A DNA stretch of 64,000 nucleotides from Shouchella oshimensis (GCF_002019765.1 NZ_KV917380.1:3488576-3552575), one strand, 5' to 3'; counted from the first letter of the stretch, positions 1 to 9,828 are shown. Notes: generated by a model not told the origin, from the sequence alone. Made by a program: numbers and translations.

Positions 1-831
1 TGACTCATTTGCGTGACAAGGAATGCCGTCAATTTCGTTGTATGCAGCCATACAACCAAGGGCACCGGCTTCTACCCCAGCTTTCATACCGGGCAAGTGA
101 ATTTCACGTAGTTCTCTTTCACCGATTGGAACAGGACCGGCATTTAACCCCCTTTCTCCTGCACCTTGGGCAGCAAAATGTTTTAACACCGCACCAATTT
201 GATTTTTACCCGGTTTGCCCTCCTTACCTTGTAAGCCATATACTGCAGCTTTCGTCATTTCTGCTGCTAGAAAAGGATCTTCACTATAACATTCCTCTGA
301 CCTGCCCCATCTTGGATCTCGTAAAATGTCCAATGTAGAAATTAAACCAAGGTGTGCTCCTCTAGACCGAATTTCAGCCGCGATATAACTGTACGCCTCT
401 TCCATAAGCTCTGGATTCCACGTCGAGCCGATGCCAATGTTCGTTGGAATCATCGTTCCGTCTAGTGCTTGATGACCGTGTGGGCACTCTTCTGATAGTA
501 GAATAGGAATACCTAGCCTTGTATGGTCCATAACATAGCGTTGAATGGTATTAGCTATTGAGGCATTTTGTTCTGTCGGTATGCCGTTCTCATACGTGAC
601 ACCAGACCAAGGATCAGAGCGAAATAAACCATAAAGAGCACCCATTCCTTCCCCGAAACGCACCTGCTCTTTAAATGCTTCAGTTAGCTCAATCCCTTCG
701 TTCGTTTTGTTATACGCATCCCATCCGTACATTTTCTGATTCAGCTGCCCAACTTTTTCTTTTAACGTCATCTGCGACAGCAACGCTTCAACCCGCATCT
801 CAATTGGTAAGCTTGGGTCTCTATAACTCAT
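1..831 (-). CDS. Glycoside hydrolase family 3 enzyme (beta-glucosidase/xylosidase-like), C-terminus outside window
   Basis: An open minus-strand frame of 277 codons starts at ATG 831 (MSYRDPSLPIEMRVEALLSQ) and runs off the left edge without a stop. It shows the GH3 N-terminal barrel: MTLKEKVGQL near residue 22, the DPRWGRSEECYSEDPF block, the KHFAAQG motif and GCMAAYNEIDGIPCHANE at the end. The catalytic nucleophile (usually an SDW-type motif) would lie just beyond the edge, so activity cannot be judged. There is no signal peptide, so it is probably cytoplasmic. It is the last visible gene of the lplBCA-like/GH29/GH38 operon, 15 bases after the mannosidase stop. The exact substrate is not readable from this part. 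Confidence 0.9.
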   Translation of the reverse strand, partial: MSYRDPSLPIEMRVEALLSQMTLKEKVGQLNQKMYGWDAYNKTNEGIELTEAFKEQVRFGEGMGALYGLFRSDPWSGVTYENGIPTEQNASIANTIQRYVMDHTRLGIPILLSEECPHGHQALDGTMIPTNIGIGSTWNPELMEEAYSYIAAEIRSRGAHLGLISTLDILRDPRWGRSEECYSEDPFLAAEMTKAAVYGLQGKEGKPGKNQIGAVLKHFAAQGAGERGLNAGPVPIGERELREIHLPGMKAGVEAGALGCMAAYNEIDGIPCHANES

Positions 832-846
832 CGACCATCCAACTCC

Positions 847-3800
847 TTACTTGTTACTAAATGTAATTGTTTTCACTTCAAAAGTCTTGATTGTCGTACG
901 TAAAACGCCTGCTTCCATAGACAGCGGAGCAAGGGGTGTTTCTAACAAGTTTGTTTCAGTTGCCTGTTGAAAGGACGGTTGTGGGAGCTTCAATTCCATT
1001 GCTTCCTGCCCACCACTCGATTCATAGAAGCGCATCGTAATCCCTTCATCCTTTTCAGATCGCTTCACGGTATCCAGAATCGCATGTTGTGCCTTTAGCT
1101 CGATAAAGCTATGCTGAGTTGGCAACGTCCCTTTATGCGCATCCGCCTGTATAGAAGTGACAGGATGGTTTAATTCATAGCCCCTTCGCACAACATTTGC
1201 TGAATTCCATGTACCTTGGTGAGGAAGAAGTGAATACGTAAACAGGTGATCTCCTTGATCAGCATTAGGATCTGGCCATTTAGGTGCTCTTAGTAACGAT
1301 AATCGGAGCTGACTACCTCTCACGTCGTAGCCATATTTACAATCGTTTAACAAGCTGACGCCATAATTGCCTTCCGAAATATCGGCAAAACGGTGTCCAC
1401 ACACTTCAAATTGCGCCTTTTCCCAACTTGTATTAGAGTGAGTCGCTCTTTCAACGACACCGAACGGAATTTCAAATGTAGCTTTACTCGTTTGAACATC
1501 GACTGGGAAAGCTACTTTCAACAACTTATGGGTTTCGTGCCAGCTCACCTTTGTTTCAAAATCTATTCGGGCGGCATGATGGTACAACACAAGGTCTTGC
1601 TCAATGAACGAGCTTGATAGCGTCCATTTAAACCGAATTCGATCCATCGTCTTTCCTTTTAATACAACATCCACTGACAATAACTCAGGTCGATATGCCT
1701 CTTGCTCAGCAAACAGAGGATCGATATCCCACGCATCCCAATAAGTGGGCTGGTCATGAAAGAGCTGAAACTGATTGCCACACTCACCTTGCCTCAGCAC
1801 TTCCCGACATGCCTGTTTATCATACAACCTCGTCAATTCGCCATTTTCATTCCATTCGATCTGATAAAAATCGGTTTCCCACTTCCAATCAAAAGGCTGT
1901 GTTAGCATCGGTGTCTTTTTCTCTTCTTCTGACCGTAACCATACCGTTCGATAGCCCATTTGTGGGATAGCTGGTACGTAAACCATTCGAGTGACTCGTC
2001 CATCCTTCTCTATAACACAATCACTTTTTAATAGCTGATCGTTCTCATCTACTACAACAAGCGACAATAGTTCTTCTTTCCCTACGATCTTTACAACTTC
2101 CGATCTCTCCCAAGAGAGACTATTAAATACGATAAGCGGCTGCCCTATTCGATTTGTTTCAACCTCTTGAGCAAGCGCCTGCAGAGCTTGTTGTTTTACG
2201 CCTTCTCCAATACCTATGAGTTCTTTATAATCTGCTTCCGCTTTTTCGTATACTTCTGGAATCGAGGTACCAGGAATAATGTCGTGAAATTGATTAAACA
2301 ATAAAAGCTTCCATCCCTCTTCAAGATTCGTAGCTTCCCACTTGCTCGTCTTCAAGCTTAATAGACTGGACCAAATTTCGGCGTCACGGTATAACACCTC
2401 TGCTTTCCGATTCCACCGTTTCACTTGACCATGTGTCGTATATGTACCGCGATGAAGTTCCAAGTAAAGGTCTCCAACCCAAGTAGGCAGGACAGGATTT
2501 GCTTCTACAACACGATCAAAAAATTGATGTGCCGTACTGTAGGATGTATCCGGAAGTCCTGGTAAGCTAGCAGATCGCTCTACGTATTCGAGCATTTCCT
2601 TTGTGACACCTCCTCCTCCATCACCATGACCATAAAGGAGCATTTGCTCTGGATGAACAGCTTTTTGCTTATAGCTTCCCCAATGCTCAGCTATTTCCTT
2701 TGGGTGTGTGTGCTCATTAACGCCGTGGTTGATGTAAGAAAGAATGCTTGTACCGTCGATTCCCACCCAATTAAAAAGATCATATGGAAACGGATTTGTG
2801 TCATTCCAATTCATTTTCGTCGTCATAAAATAATCTAAGCCTGCTTTTTTCAACAGTTGAGGTAAAGATGCACAATAACCAAATGTATCCGGCAACCACT
2901 CAATTCGAGGTCGCTTACCAAACTCTTCTTGATAAAAGGCCATTCCATACAAAAGTTGTCGCACAAGGGATTCACCAGAAGGGATGTTCAAGTCTGGCTC
3001 GACCCACATGCCTCCAACGACTTCCCACCGTCCACTATGAATATGCTGCTTCACTCGTTCGTAAAGCTCAGGATAATGGTCTTTAACAAACGCATAGGCT
3101 TGAGGTTGACTTTGAGCATAGTGAAAATGGTCATAATGATCTAACAATGTACTCATGGTTGAAAAGGTGCGACTCGTTTTTCGAACAGCCTCTTTCATCG
3201 GCCATAACCATGCTAAATCAATATGAGATTGCCCGACCATATGGATAGATCCACGATTCTGTCCATCTATGTCTGTCAAAGCGCGAGAAAGAGCGGCTTC
3301 CTTTTCACTTACTAATGCACTATTGTCCAGTAGAGTAGCTACTTCTGTATTCATTACCCATTTCTTTACTACCATCAGCTCGTCAATGATCTTTATTCGA
3401 TTCATATCTGATTCTGGTAACAACTTAGCCGCTTCCAAATAAACCTTCATCGTGTAATACAAATTCTCTAATGCTTTGTTTTTTCGAACAAACCCACTCT
3501 CCAATAAATACAATGGTGCCGGCGCATATTCCGCTGGCTCGTTTTGCCTATTTAATGGATCAATGACTTGAGCCGTTGGATTAAACAGCTCCATTTTCAC
3601 TCTATACGAATGTGGATTCTTTATTCCTTTAGGAAGAGGTACGCTATGCCGATTCCGATCTATACCATGATACGGAATACCATCAAGATACACTAATCCT
3701 TCATGGTTTGTTTTCACCCCATGCTGACCTACGTGAAAAACCAGTTCAATCTCTTCATTCATCCATTTTTCTGGTACTTTGAGCTCCTTTTCAAGGATCA

Positions 3801-3981
3801 TCGTTTCTCCAGAATCAAGTAACCGATCTCCAACTTGAATGACATATGGCTCTTCGTCTATTTGTTCATATTCACCTGGGTTCTTATAGTAGCTACGTGT
3901 TCCTATCCAATCTTTTATATCAATGCGATCATGATGGACCCACTCTTGAATTTGATTTAAACACCGTTGTAAGCGTTGCAT
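847..3981 (-). CDS. Alpha-mannosidase, glycoside hydrolase family 38
   Basis: Retaining alpha-mannosidase that should trim alpha-linked mannose from imported oligosaccharides. The GH38 catalytic domain shows the zinc-site motif HMVGQSHIDLAWLW (about 247-261) and the nucleophile motif EWLPDTFGY (about 360-368), followed by the long beta-sandwich GH38 C-terminal region. The length of about 1044 aa is normal for the bacterial/vacuolar type. I chose ATG 3981 because AGAAGGA lies 7-8 bases before it. The ATG at 3990 sits directly on that Shine-Dalgarno and is less likely. No signal peptide, so the enzyme acts in the cytoplasm. It lies 23 bases downstream of the GH29 gene, in one operon with the importer genes. 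Confidence 0.93.
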   Translation of the reverse strand: MQRLQRCLNQIQEWVHHDRIDIKDWIGTRSYYKNPGEYEQIDEEPYVIQVGDRLLDSGETMILEKELKVPEKWMNEEIELVFHVGQHGVKTNHEGLVYLDGIPYHGIDRNRHSVPLPKGIKNPHSYRVKMELFNPTAQVIDPLNRQNEPAEYAPAPLYLLESGFVRKNKALENLYYTMKVYLEAAKLLPESDMNRIKIIDELMVVKKWVMNTEVATLLDNSALVSEKEAALSRALTDIDGQNRGSIHMVGQSHIDLAWLWPMKEAVRKTSRTFSTMSTLLDHYDHFHYAQSQPQAYAFVKDHYPELYERVKQHIHSGRWEVVGGMWVEPDLNIPSGESLVRQLLYGMAFYQEEFGKRPRIEWLPDTFGYCASLPQLLKKAGLDYFMTTKMNWNDTNPFPYDLFNWVGIDGTSILSYINHGVNEHTHPKEIAEHWGSYKQKAVHPEQMLLYGHGDGGGGVTKEMLEYVERSASLPGLPDTSYSTAHQFFDRVVEANPVLPTWVGDLYLELHRGTYTTHGQVKRWNRKAEVLYRDAEIWSSLLSLKTSKWEATNLEEGWKLLLFNQFHDIIPGTSIPEVYEKAEADYKELIGIGEGVKQQALQALAQEVETNRIGQPLIVFNSLSWERSEVVKIVGKEELLSLVVVDENDQLLKSDCVIEKDGRVTRMVYVPAIPQMGYRTVWLRSEEEKKTPMLTQPFDWKWETDFYQIEWNENGELTRLYDKQACREVLRQGECGNQFQLFHDQPTYWDAWDIDPLFAEQEAYRPELLSVDVVLKGKTMDRIRFKWTLSSSFIEQDLVLYHHAARIDFETKVSWHETHKLLKVAFPVDVQTSKATFEIPFGVVERATHSNTSWEKAQFEVCGHRFADISEGNYGVSLLNDCKYGYDVRGSQLRLSLLRAPKWPDPNADQGDHLFTYSLLPHQGTWNSANVVRRGYELNHPVTSIQADAHKGTLPTQHSFIELKAQHAILDTVKRSEKDEGITMRFYESSGGQEAMELKLPQPSFQQATETNLLETPLAPLSMEAGVLRTTIKTFEVKTITFSNK

Positions 3982-4004
3982 ATTTACCATTCCTTCTCGC
4001 TTTA

Positions 4005-5381
4005 TTAGAGAGCGATCGTTAATTTTAATACGTATGCGTATGGAAGGTCATGCTCCCCTTCCCAATCTGATCTGTTTACAACTAACTCGTTTTCAACTCT
4101 ATGAAAAGACAATACTTGACCGTTATTCATCAACTCTACCTGGTCTACAGCACCTTCATAAGGAATCGTTAGTGAACCACCGTTTAAATCTGCTTTCGTA
4201 TGAATGAAAACAAAGCAGTACACAATATTTCCCTTCCTTGTAAATGCCATGTTCTCTAAATAATATGGGGACACAGGCCTTGTTCCATAAATGCTTTCCC
4301 CAAATTGTTGCAACCAAGCACCTAATTCCTTCATACGTTTAACTGCGCCTCTAGGCAGACGACCATCCGGCTGTGGTGCAACATTTAACGCTAAATTCCC
4401 ACCCTTTGACACAATTTCTATTAATAAATGAACTAGGTCTCTACCAGATTTGTAGTCATCGTCATATCGAAATGAAAAAGCACTCCCCATTGTTATACAA
4501 CTCTCCCAAGGAACAAAGATTGGTTTATTAGGTACCATTTGTTCAGGTGTTAATATATTTTCATACGGTCCGCCGACTGTACGATCAGCAGCAAGAAGCC
4601 ACGGCTGTGTTTTCCTCGCCTTCTCTACCACTTCTCCTAAACGAATGTCTTGGTTGTTTTTTGGGGAAACCCATCCTGCATCAAGCCAGAGCATATCAAT
4701 TCTGCCGTAGTTGGTTAACAATTCAAGTATTTGTTCGTGGGTAAATTGGACAAATTGTTCCCATAATGCTGGATCTTCCTTTGGATCGTAAGAAGGTCCG
4801 CGCCTCGTGTACCCACTACCTGTCTTATTCGGAGTCCAGTACGATGGGATATGCCAATCAGCTTTTGAAAAATACGCTGATATTCCCAATCCTCTTGCTC
4901 TAAACGCATCAAAAAGCTGCTTGCATACGTCAGCATAAGGATGCCGATGAAACGGACAAGCTGAACCTGTGATTTTATACTCTGTTGTCTTTGTATCCCA
5001 CATCGCAAAACCATCGTGGTGTTTTGTTGTAAACACAAGATACTTAAATCCAGTATCCTTTGCTAAATCCGCCCATGCATCAGGCTGGAATCGAATCGGA
5101 TGAAAGGTTTTGTTTAACGCAACGTACTGTTGCTTTAATGATTTCGAATCATGCTCCCAGTCAATTTCTTCTCTCGACCACTCTGCATCCTCGTCACTTA
5201 GCGCCCATGATTCAACCACACCCAACTGTGAATATGGCCCCCAATGCATCATCACCCCAATTTTTTGATCTTTAAACCATTCCAATTGCGCTTGTAACGC
5301 TTTCTCTTTCGGCGCCACATAGCTCTCTTCTTTACTGTAATGATGTACACCATCTGTTACTTCTTCGAGGTTATCTGTCAT
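4005..5381 (-). CDS. Alpha-L-fucosidase, glycoside hydrolase family 29
   Basis: Predicted to release alpha-L-fucose by a retaining mechanism. GH29 hallmarks are visible: KIGVMMHWGPYS (about 42-53), TKHHDGFAMWDT (about 121-132) and the nucleophile context DMLWLDAGWV (Asp about 236), then a C-terminal beta-sandwich. At about 458 aa it is a compact bacterial form. ATG 5381 is preferred over ATG 5387 because AAGGAGG sits 7 bases upstream of the former. No signal peptide, so it is cytoplasmic. A terminator-like hairpin lies between it and the upstream binding-protein gene, which may lower expression of the hydrolases relative to the importer. Pairing with GH38 and GH3 suggests a fucosylated, mannose-containing glycan. 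Confidence 0.93.
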   Translation of the reverse strand: MTDNLEEVTDGVHHYSKEESYVAPKEKALQAQLEWFKDQKIGVMMHWGPYSQLGVVESWALSDEDAEWSREEIDWEHDSKSLKQQYVALNKTFHPIRFQPDAWADLAKDTGFKYLVFTTKHHDGFAMWDTKTTEYKITGSACPFHRHPYADVCKQLFDAFRARGLGISAYFSKADWHIPSYWTPNKTGSGYTRRGPSYDPKEDPALWEQFVQFTHEQILELLTNYGRIDMLWLDAGWVSPKNNQDIRLGEVVEKARKTQPWLLAADRTVGGPYENILTPEQMVPNKPIFVPWESCITMGSAFSFRYDDDYKSGRDLVHLLIEIVSKGGNLALNVAPQPDGRLPRGAVKRMKELGAWLQQFGESIYGTRPVSPYYLENMAFTRKGNIVYCFVFIHTKADLNGGSLTIPYEGAVDQVELMNNGQVLSFHRVENELVVNRSDWEGEHDLPYAYVLKLTIAL

Positions 5382-5406
5382 CTCCATTCCTCCTTTTTAA
5401 GAGAAA

Positions 5407-5446
5407 AAGCTCGTATACGACTTGAACTCAAGTTTAATACGAGCTT
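5407..5446 (-). terminator. Intra-operon terminator-like hairpin
   Basis: A 10-bp perfect stem (AAGCTCGTAT / ATACGAGCTT) with a further small stem in the loop is followed on the minus strand by TTTTTC. It lies between the solute-binding-protein gene and the GH29 gene. It probably terminates or protects part of the transcripts, favouring binding protein over hydrolases. Confidence 0.75.
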
Positions 5447-5455
5447 CATTTTTAA

Positions 5456-7051
5456 TTAGCTACTTGCCCAACGATCATAGGCAACTTGATAAATCTCAAT
5501 GTATTCTTCAATGTTCATACTTTCAATGGTGTCCACATATTTATCCCAGTTTGACAGCGGTTCTACCCCAGTAATAAACCGTGCCTCTAACTGCTCGACA
5601 TAGGATTTAAGGTCAACTTCTATCGTATTGACAATTTCTTGTTCCTCATTTGTTAAATAAAGAAGAGGAATCGGCACTTCACCATAAGGCCCAATCTTCT
5701 CTTCTGTTTCAGCATCAAGGAACTGATCAAATTCACTCACTTCAACACCTTCGACTCGTTTTACTAATGTTGGTGTTGGGATACCATAGGCCGGAGTTAA
5801 TGTCCCACGGTAATCTTCCGCACTATCGAATTGAGGTGGCGGATCAAGCTTCACCTTATTTCCATCTTCATCACGCTCAAAAAGATAGCCTTCCGGTCCA
5901 TGATCTAAGAATTCAGATCCTTCATCCGAATAGAAGTAGTCAACCCATCGAATAGAAGCTTCTGGGTATTCATTATTACTTGTAATCGCAAACGTTCCTC
6001 TTGTAATGCCTGGATTAATTGGAATAAGTGGTTCATCAGTTATAGGACTAGATAACGCATGAAACATTGGATTGTTCATAGCTTCATCTTCTGATTGACC
6101 AGTCGTAAAGAACGAGAACCAATCCGGGAATAAACCAAGTCTGTTTTCTTGTCCTTTTGCTTTCTTTTGCTCATCAGACTGAGAAAACGTTTCTGGATCA
6201 AGAAGCCCCTCTTCGAACAGTTTATTCATGTACGTCAAGTATTCCTTATAGTTTTCCGTATGAGGGGCATACCGTACTTCCCCGTCCACTTCTTCAATTC
6301 CCCAAGCCTTCATACCAAATGCCCCGAGAAATGCTAAACGCGTACTATTCATTTGAACATCAAGCAACGGAATCTCGTCTGCTTCTCCATTACCATTCGG
6401 GTCTTCATCTCTGAAACGGACAAGCAGATCATATAACTCATCTGTTGTTGTAGGCACTTCTGCATCAAGGGCATCTAACCACTCACCGTTGTACCACATT
6501 GGCACAGCCCAGCTTGAATTCGGGTGCTGATTAATGACCGGTAACGAATAAATATGACCATCAACCGTTGTAATTGAACGAGCAATGTCAGGATTTTCAT
6601 CTAATAACCGTTGAATATTTGGCGCATATTCAGCAATAAGATCTTCAAGCGGAATTAGGATTCCTTGTCTCCCGTAATCCACTTCCATTCCTGGTGTTAA
6701 ATTCGATGTGCCGGCGCCATAAATAATATCAGCCACGTCGCCACTAGCAAACGCAAGGTTTAATCGTGTTGCAAAATCACTCATTGGCGGCGTCGTGTAC
6801 TCAAACGAGATATTCGTCATTTCTGAGTACTCTTGCAAAGTCGGCATGTCTTTCCACTCAGCAAGTCCTGTACCAGGTGCCATGAGCGATAATGTAATTT
6901 CCTCTTCAACGATAGGAAAGCCCTCTTTACTTACTTCAACATCAGGATTCGTATTAGAAGTCGAGTCTCCATCCGTATCACTCGAGCTACAAGCAGCAGC
7001 AAATCCTACACAACAAAGTCCTGTTAAGCACAGCTTTAATGTTTTCTTCAT
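5456..7051 (-). CDS. Carbohydrate ABC transporter substrate-binding lipoprotein (LplA-like)
   Basis: Extracellular lipoprotein that captures an oligosaccharide for the adjacent LplB/LplC-type permeases. The signal peptide MKKTLKLCLTGLCCVGFAAA ends in a lipobox with the lipidated Cys at residue 21, followed by an acidic/Ser linker. The body (531 aa) is the large family-1-type sugar-binding protein seen in LplA/YtcQ. GAGAGGGG is 7 bases before the ATG. It is encoded after its permeases, in the order permease-permease-binding protein. No ATPase gene is nearby, so a shared MsmX-type ATPase is expected; this is inference from known Bacillus sugar importers. Confidence 0.92.
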   Translation of the reverse strand: MKKTLKLCLTGLCCVGFAAACSSSDTDGDSTSNTNPDVEVSKEGFPIVEEEITLSLMAPGTGLAEWKDMPTLQEYSEMTNISFEYTTPPMSDFATRLNLAFASGDVADIIYGAGTSNLTPGMEVDYGRQGILIPLEDLIAEYAPNIQRLLDENPDIARSITTVDGHIYSLPVINQHPNSSWAVPMWYNGEWLDALDAEVPTTTDELYDLLVRFRDEDPNGNGEADEIPLLDVQMNSTRLAFLGAFGMKAWGIEEVDGEVRYAPHTENYKEYLTYMNKLFEEGLLDPETFSQSDEQKKAKGQENRLGLFPDWFSFFTTGQSEDEAMNNPMFHALSSPITDEPLIPINPGITRGTFAITSNNEYPEASIRWVDYFYSDEGSEFLDHGPEGYLFERDEDGNKVKLDPPPQFDSAEDYRGTLTPAYGIPTPTLVKRVEGVEVSEFDQFLDAETEEKIGPYGEVPIPLLYLTNEEQEIVNTIEVDLKSYVEQLEARFITGVEPLSNWDKYVDTIESMNIEEYIEIYQVAYDRWASS

Positions 7052-7088
7052 TTCAAAACCCCTCTCGTTTTTATAAAAACAATTGCTT

Positions 7089-7994
7089 TTAACCCTTTAA
7101 GGACCCAATCATTACACCCTTTACGAAATAACGTTGTAGAAACGGGTAGACAATGATGATTGGAAGTGTAGATACGATCATCACACCATATTTTACAATG
7201 GCAGAAAGCTGTTGTCGGCTGTGTAAAGCTTGGGCCATCTCGCCAGTTATTTCTGTATTGTTTGAAGACATTTCATTTAACACAAGAATCTCCCTTAATA
7301 CCATCTGAAGGGGGTATAAATTCCGATCAGATAAGTAAATGAGTGCATTAAAGTAACCATTCCAATGACCGACTCCATAAAACAACGCCATGACCGCAAT
7401 AATAGGAGCAGATAGAGGCAGAATGATTTTGAAGAATAGTTTGAAATTAGAAGCGCCATCAATCTTCGCTGCTTCTTCTAACCCTTTCGGTATGGTCATT
7501 TGAAAGAACACCCGGGCAATAATAATATTCCATACTGCTGCGGCATTCGGCAAGACCATCGCCCAAATCGTATCAATCATACCAAGATCCCTAACAACAA
7601 GGTAAGTTGGGATTAGTCCGCCACTGAAAAACATCGTCAGAACAAACATCCCTGTAAAGAAGCCTCTACCAAAAAAATCTCTTCTTGATAAAGCGTAAGC
7701 CGCTGGTATTGTCACAGCTAAGTTAATAAACGTTCCAAGGGTTGTGTAAAGTATCGTGTTTAAATATCCTCTCCAAATCTCACTATTTTGAAAAATCATC
7801 TCGTACCCAGCAAACGTTATATCAATGGGGAAAAGCCACATCTGTCCACTATTGACGGAAGTTGGACTACTAATGGATGCACTAATAATATAGATAAGAG
7901 GATAAAGAACAACAGCCAGCGCCACTGTTAAACAGAAGTAAACAAAGGCTTTAAATACTTTATCAACTTTGGTTTCTCTGATTTTCGTATTCAT
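7089..7994 (-). CDS. Carbohydrate ABC transporter permease (LplC/YtcP-like)
   Basis: Inner-membrane permease subunit of 301 aa with six predicted membrane segments (the first at about 15-35). The binding-protein-dependent transport loop EEAAKIDGASNFKLFFKIIL (about 170-190) contacts the ATPase. It ends in YFVKGVMIGSLKG, the typical C-terminus of the LplC/YtcP group. AGGAGGG precedes the ATG. It lies 12 bases downstream of the other permease gene and 37 bases upstream of the binding protein, so the three form one importer. Confidence 0.92.
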   Translation of the reverse strand: MNTKIRETKVDKVFKAFVYFCLTVALAVVLYPLIYIISASISSPTSVNSGQMWLFPIDITFAGYEMIFQNSEIWRGYLNTILYTTLGTFINLAVTIPAAYALSRRDFFGRGFFTGMFVLTMFFSGGLIPTYLVVRDLGMIDTIWAMVLPNAAAVWNIIIARVFFQMTIPKGLEEAAKIDGASNFKLFFKIILPLSAPIIAVMALFYGVGHWNGYFNALIYLSDRNLYPLQMVLREILVLNEMSSNNTEITGEMAQALHSRQQLSAIVKYGVMIVSTLPIIIVYPFLQRYFVKGVMIGSLKG

Positions 7995-8006
7995 GACTGT
8001 ACCCTC

Positions 8007-8972
8007 CTACCACAGACTTGTTTCACTCGTTTTTCTCGCAATTTGGTTCACAACGATAAGTAAAATGGCATTGATCACTGCGTTAAAGAGACCTACCGCA
8101 GATGCAAAACTATATTGCGCATCAAGTAAACCTGCTTTGTACACGAACGTTGCGATGACATTTGAAGACTCTAAATTTAAAGGGTTTTGAAGTAAGAGAA
8201 TTTTTTCAAAGCCCATTGCCATAATGCTACCAACGTTCATGATTAGTAAAATAACCATTGTCGGGAAAATAAATGGGATGTTAATATGCCAAATGCGCTG
8301 TAATCGATTAGCACCTTCCACGATAGCCGCTTCATGATGCTGGGGGTCCACTCCAGAAAGCGCTGCCAAATAAATGATCGTTCCCCAGCCCGTACTTTGC
8401 CATACGCCAGATAATACATATACGGTTTTAAACCAAGCAGGATCTGTCATAAAGGCAATTGGCTCAAACCCTAGAAATTGAACAAAATGATTAATAACGC
8501 CGGTAACTGGTGAAAGAAAAGCAATGACCATTCCCGCAATGACAACCACGGATATAAAATGTGGTGCATACGTGACAGTCTGAACCGAACGTTTAAAAAA
8601 GTTATCCTTTGCCTCATTTAATAATAACGCCAAAATAATTGGTAGAGGAAAACCAACAATTAATTCGTACACACTAATGCCCAGTGTATTGCGAATTAAA
8701 TCCCAAAAATAATAGGAATCAAAAAAGCGGATAAAATGTTTAAAGCCAACCCATTCACTTCCTGTTATACCTGCTGTTGGTGTAAAATCCTTAAAAGCAA
8801 TTTGCACACCGTAAAGAGGTATATAATGGAAGATAAAAAAGTATAAAAAAGCTGGCAGTATAAAAATATATAGTTGCCAATTTTGCAAAATTTTTCTGTT
8901 CTTTTTCCTCTTTATGATCGGGGGCGGAGCGCTCGTCTGGTGAGAAACCAGCTTTTTTGTTTGTAGTCCCAT
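8007..8972 (-). CDS. Carbohydrate ABC transporter permease (LplB/YteP-like)
   Basis: Membrane permease of 321 aa from ATG 8972 (MGLQTKKLV), which has AAGGAGG six bases upstream; the longer frame to 9032 has no good ribosome site. It has a basic N-terminus, then WQLYIFILPAFLYFFIF as the first membrane segment, and a coupling loop with EAAIVEGANRLQRIWHINIP. The C-terminus NQIARKTSETSLW is typical of LplB-type proteins. First gene of the glycan operon. A cre site lies about 93 bases upstream, suggesting CcpA control. Confidence 0.91.
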   Translation of the reverse strand: MGLQTKKLVSHQTSAPPPIIKRKKNRKILQNWQLYIFILPAFLYFFIFHYIPLYGVQIAFKDFTPTAGITGSEWVGFKHFIRFFDSYYFWDLIRNTLGISVYELIVGFPLPIILALLLNEAKDNFFKRSVQTVTYAPHFISVVVIAGMVIAFLSPVTGVINHFVQFLGFEPIAFMTDPAWFKTVYVLSGVWQSTGWGTIIYLAALSGVDPQHHEAAIVEGANRLQRIWHINIPFIFPTMVILLIMNVGSIMAMGFEKILLLQNPLNLESSNVIATFVYKAGLLDAQYSFASAVGLFNAVINAILLIVVNQIARKTSETSLW

Positions 8973-9420
8973 CCATTTCCTCCTTCGTCTTAAATTGTTC
9001 CAATCGTAGCACTCCGCTTGAAATTGTATCAATATGTAACATTCTCATTTGAAGCTCCTTATCTTTGAATACGCTTTCATTACTGTAGTTTAAACAATTC
9101 CGATATGTTGGATATGTTGTGGATGTGTTGTTTTTGATAATTAGTGGAGCGGTGCGGGTTCGGGACGCTTTTTAAAAAAGATGCCGCAGGATTGACGGTT
9201 TGGGAGGAACGGTTCAAAGTTGTTTCTGAACTACGAGAAAGTCAAGAAACCAAGTTAGGTAAACCTAGTTCTCTATACGATTGAGTTCAGCTTACAACTG
9301 AAGGTACTACCCCAAAATCTATTTCCGATTTCTACTCCATAGATTCCTACAGATCCATATTCACTTAAAAATTGTTATAGCTCTTTGGAAGAGTAACAAC
9401 AAATACACCCAAAGCTCAAT
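8973..9420. other. Gene-poor leader/promoter region of the glycan operon
   Basis: This 448-base gap holds the leader of the lplB-like operon. An upstream reading frame starts at ATG 9048 with AAGGAG six bases before it and overlaps the lplB start in another frame. There is one cre-like site at 9065-9080. No convincing protein gene or RNA family is visible in 9120-9420. Confidence 0.5.
9065..9080 (-). promoter_or_regulatory. Catabolite-responsive element (cre) candidate
   Basis: On the minus strand ATGAAAGCGTATTCAA fits the CcpA consensus WTGNAANCGNWNNCW at every defined position. It lies 93-108 bases upstream of the first permease start, inside the leader or promoter of the glycan operon, so glucose repression of these genes is likely. 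Confidence 0.6.
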
Positions 9421-9828
9421 TCATTCGCTTCTTATGCCAAGATACTTAGACTCCCAAAAAGATCTTTTATCTACAGGGCTCATTTGTGATACATCCTCAT
9501 ACACCAAATCTATTTTCATTTTTCCTGTGTCGTCCAATATGAACGTTAACGCCTTCCAAGGCTCTTGCCCTTGATCTTGGAATTCTTTTCTTAACAATGA
9601 AAACAATTTATATAACTCATATTCATCCTCATCTAGTAAAAACCAATCTGGTATATCTAAGCTGTGTATAGGTTCTTTCCTACCCTTAGGGTAATAATAA
9701 AAAAATACACGTTTATATCCTTCCCTCATCTCAGTATAAACATATACTTCTTCCCAATCCTCTGGAATAATTGTAGTGAGTGTATTAGCTATTTTTTGAT
9801 AAATGGTTTCCATTGCTTTTGTATCCAA
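9421..9828 (-). CDS. YezG/DUF600-family immunity protein, orphan
   Basis: A 135-aa acidic, soluble protein of the DUF600/YezG type (MDTKAMETIYQKIANTLTTI at the start, aromatic YVYTEMREGYKRVFFYYYP core). In B. subtilis YezG is the antitoxin of the LXG nuclease YeeF. Start is TTG at 9828 with GGGAGGG seven bases before it. It does not sit next to an intact toxin but directly after a decayed LXG-gene segment (9845-10080), so it looks like the surviving immunity half of a displaced toxin cassette. It may still protect against sibling toxins. Confidence 0.8.
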   Translation of the reverse strand: MDTKAMETIYQKIANTLTTIIPEDWEEVYVYTEMREGYKRVFFYYYPKGRKEPIHSLDIPDWFLLDEDEYELYKLFSLLRKEFQDQGQEPWKALTFILDDTGKMKIDLVYEDVSQMSPVDKRSFWESKYLGIRSE

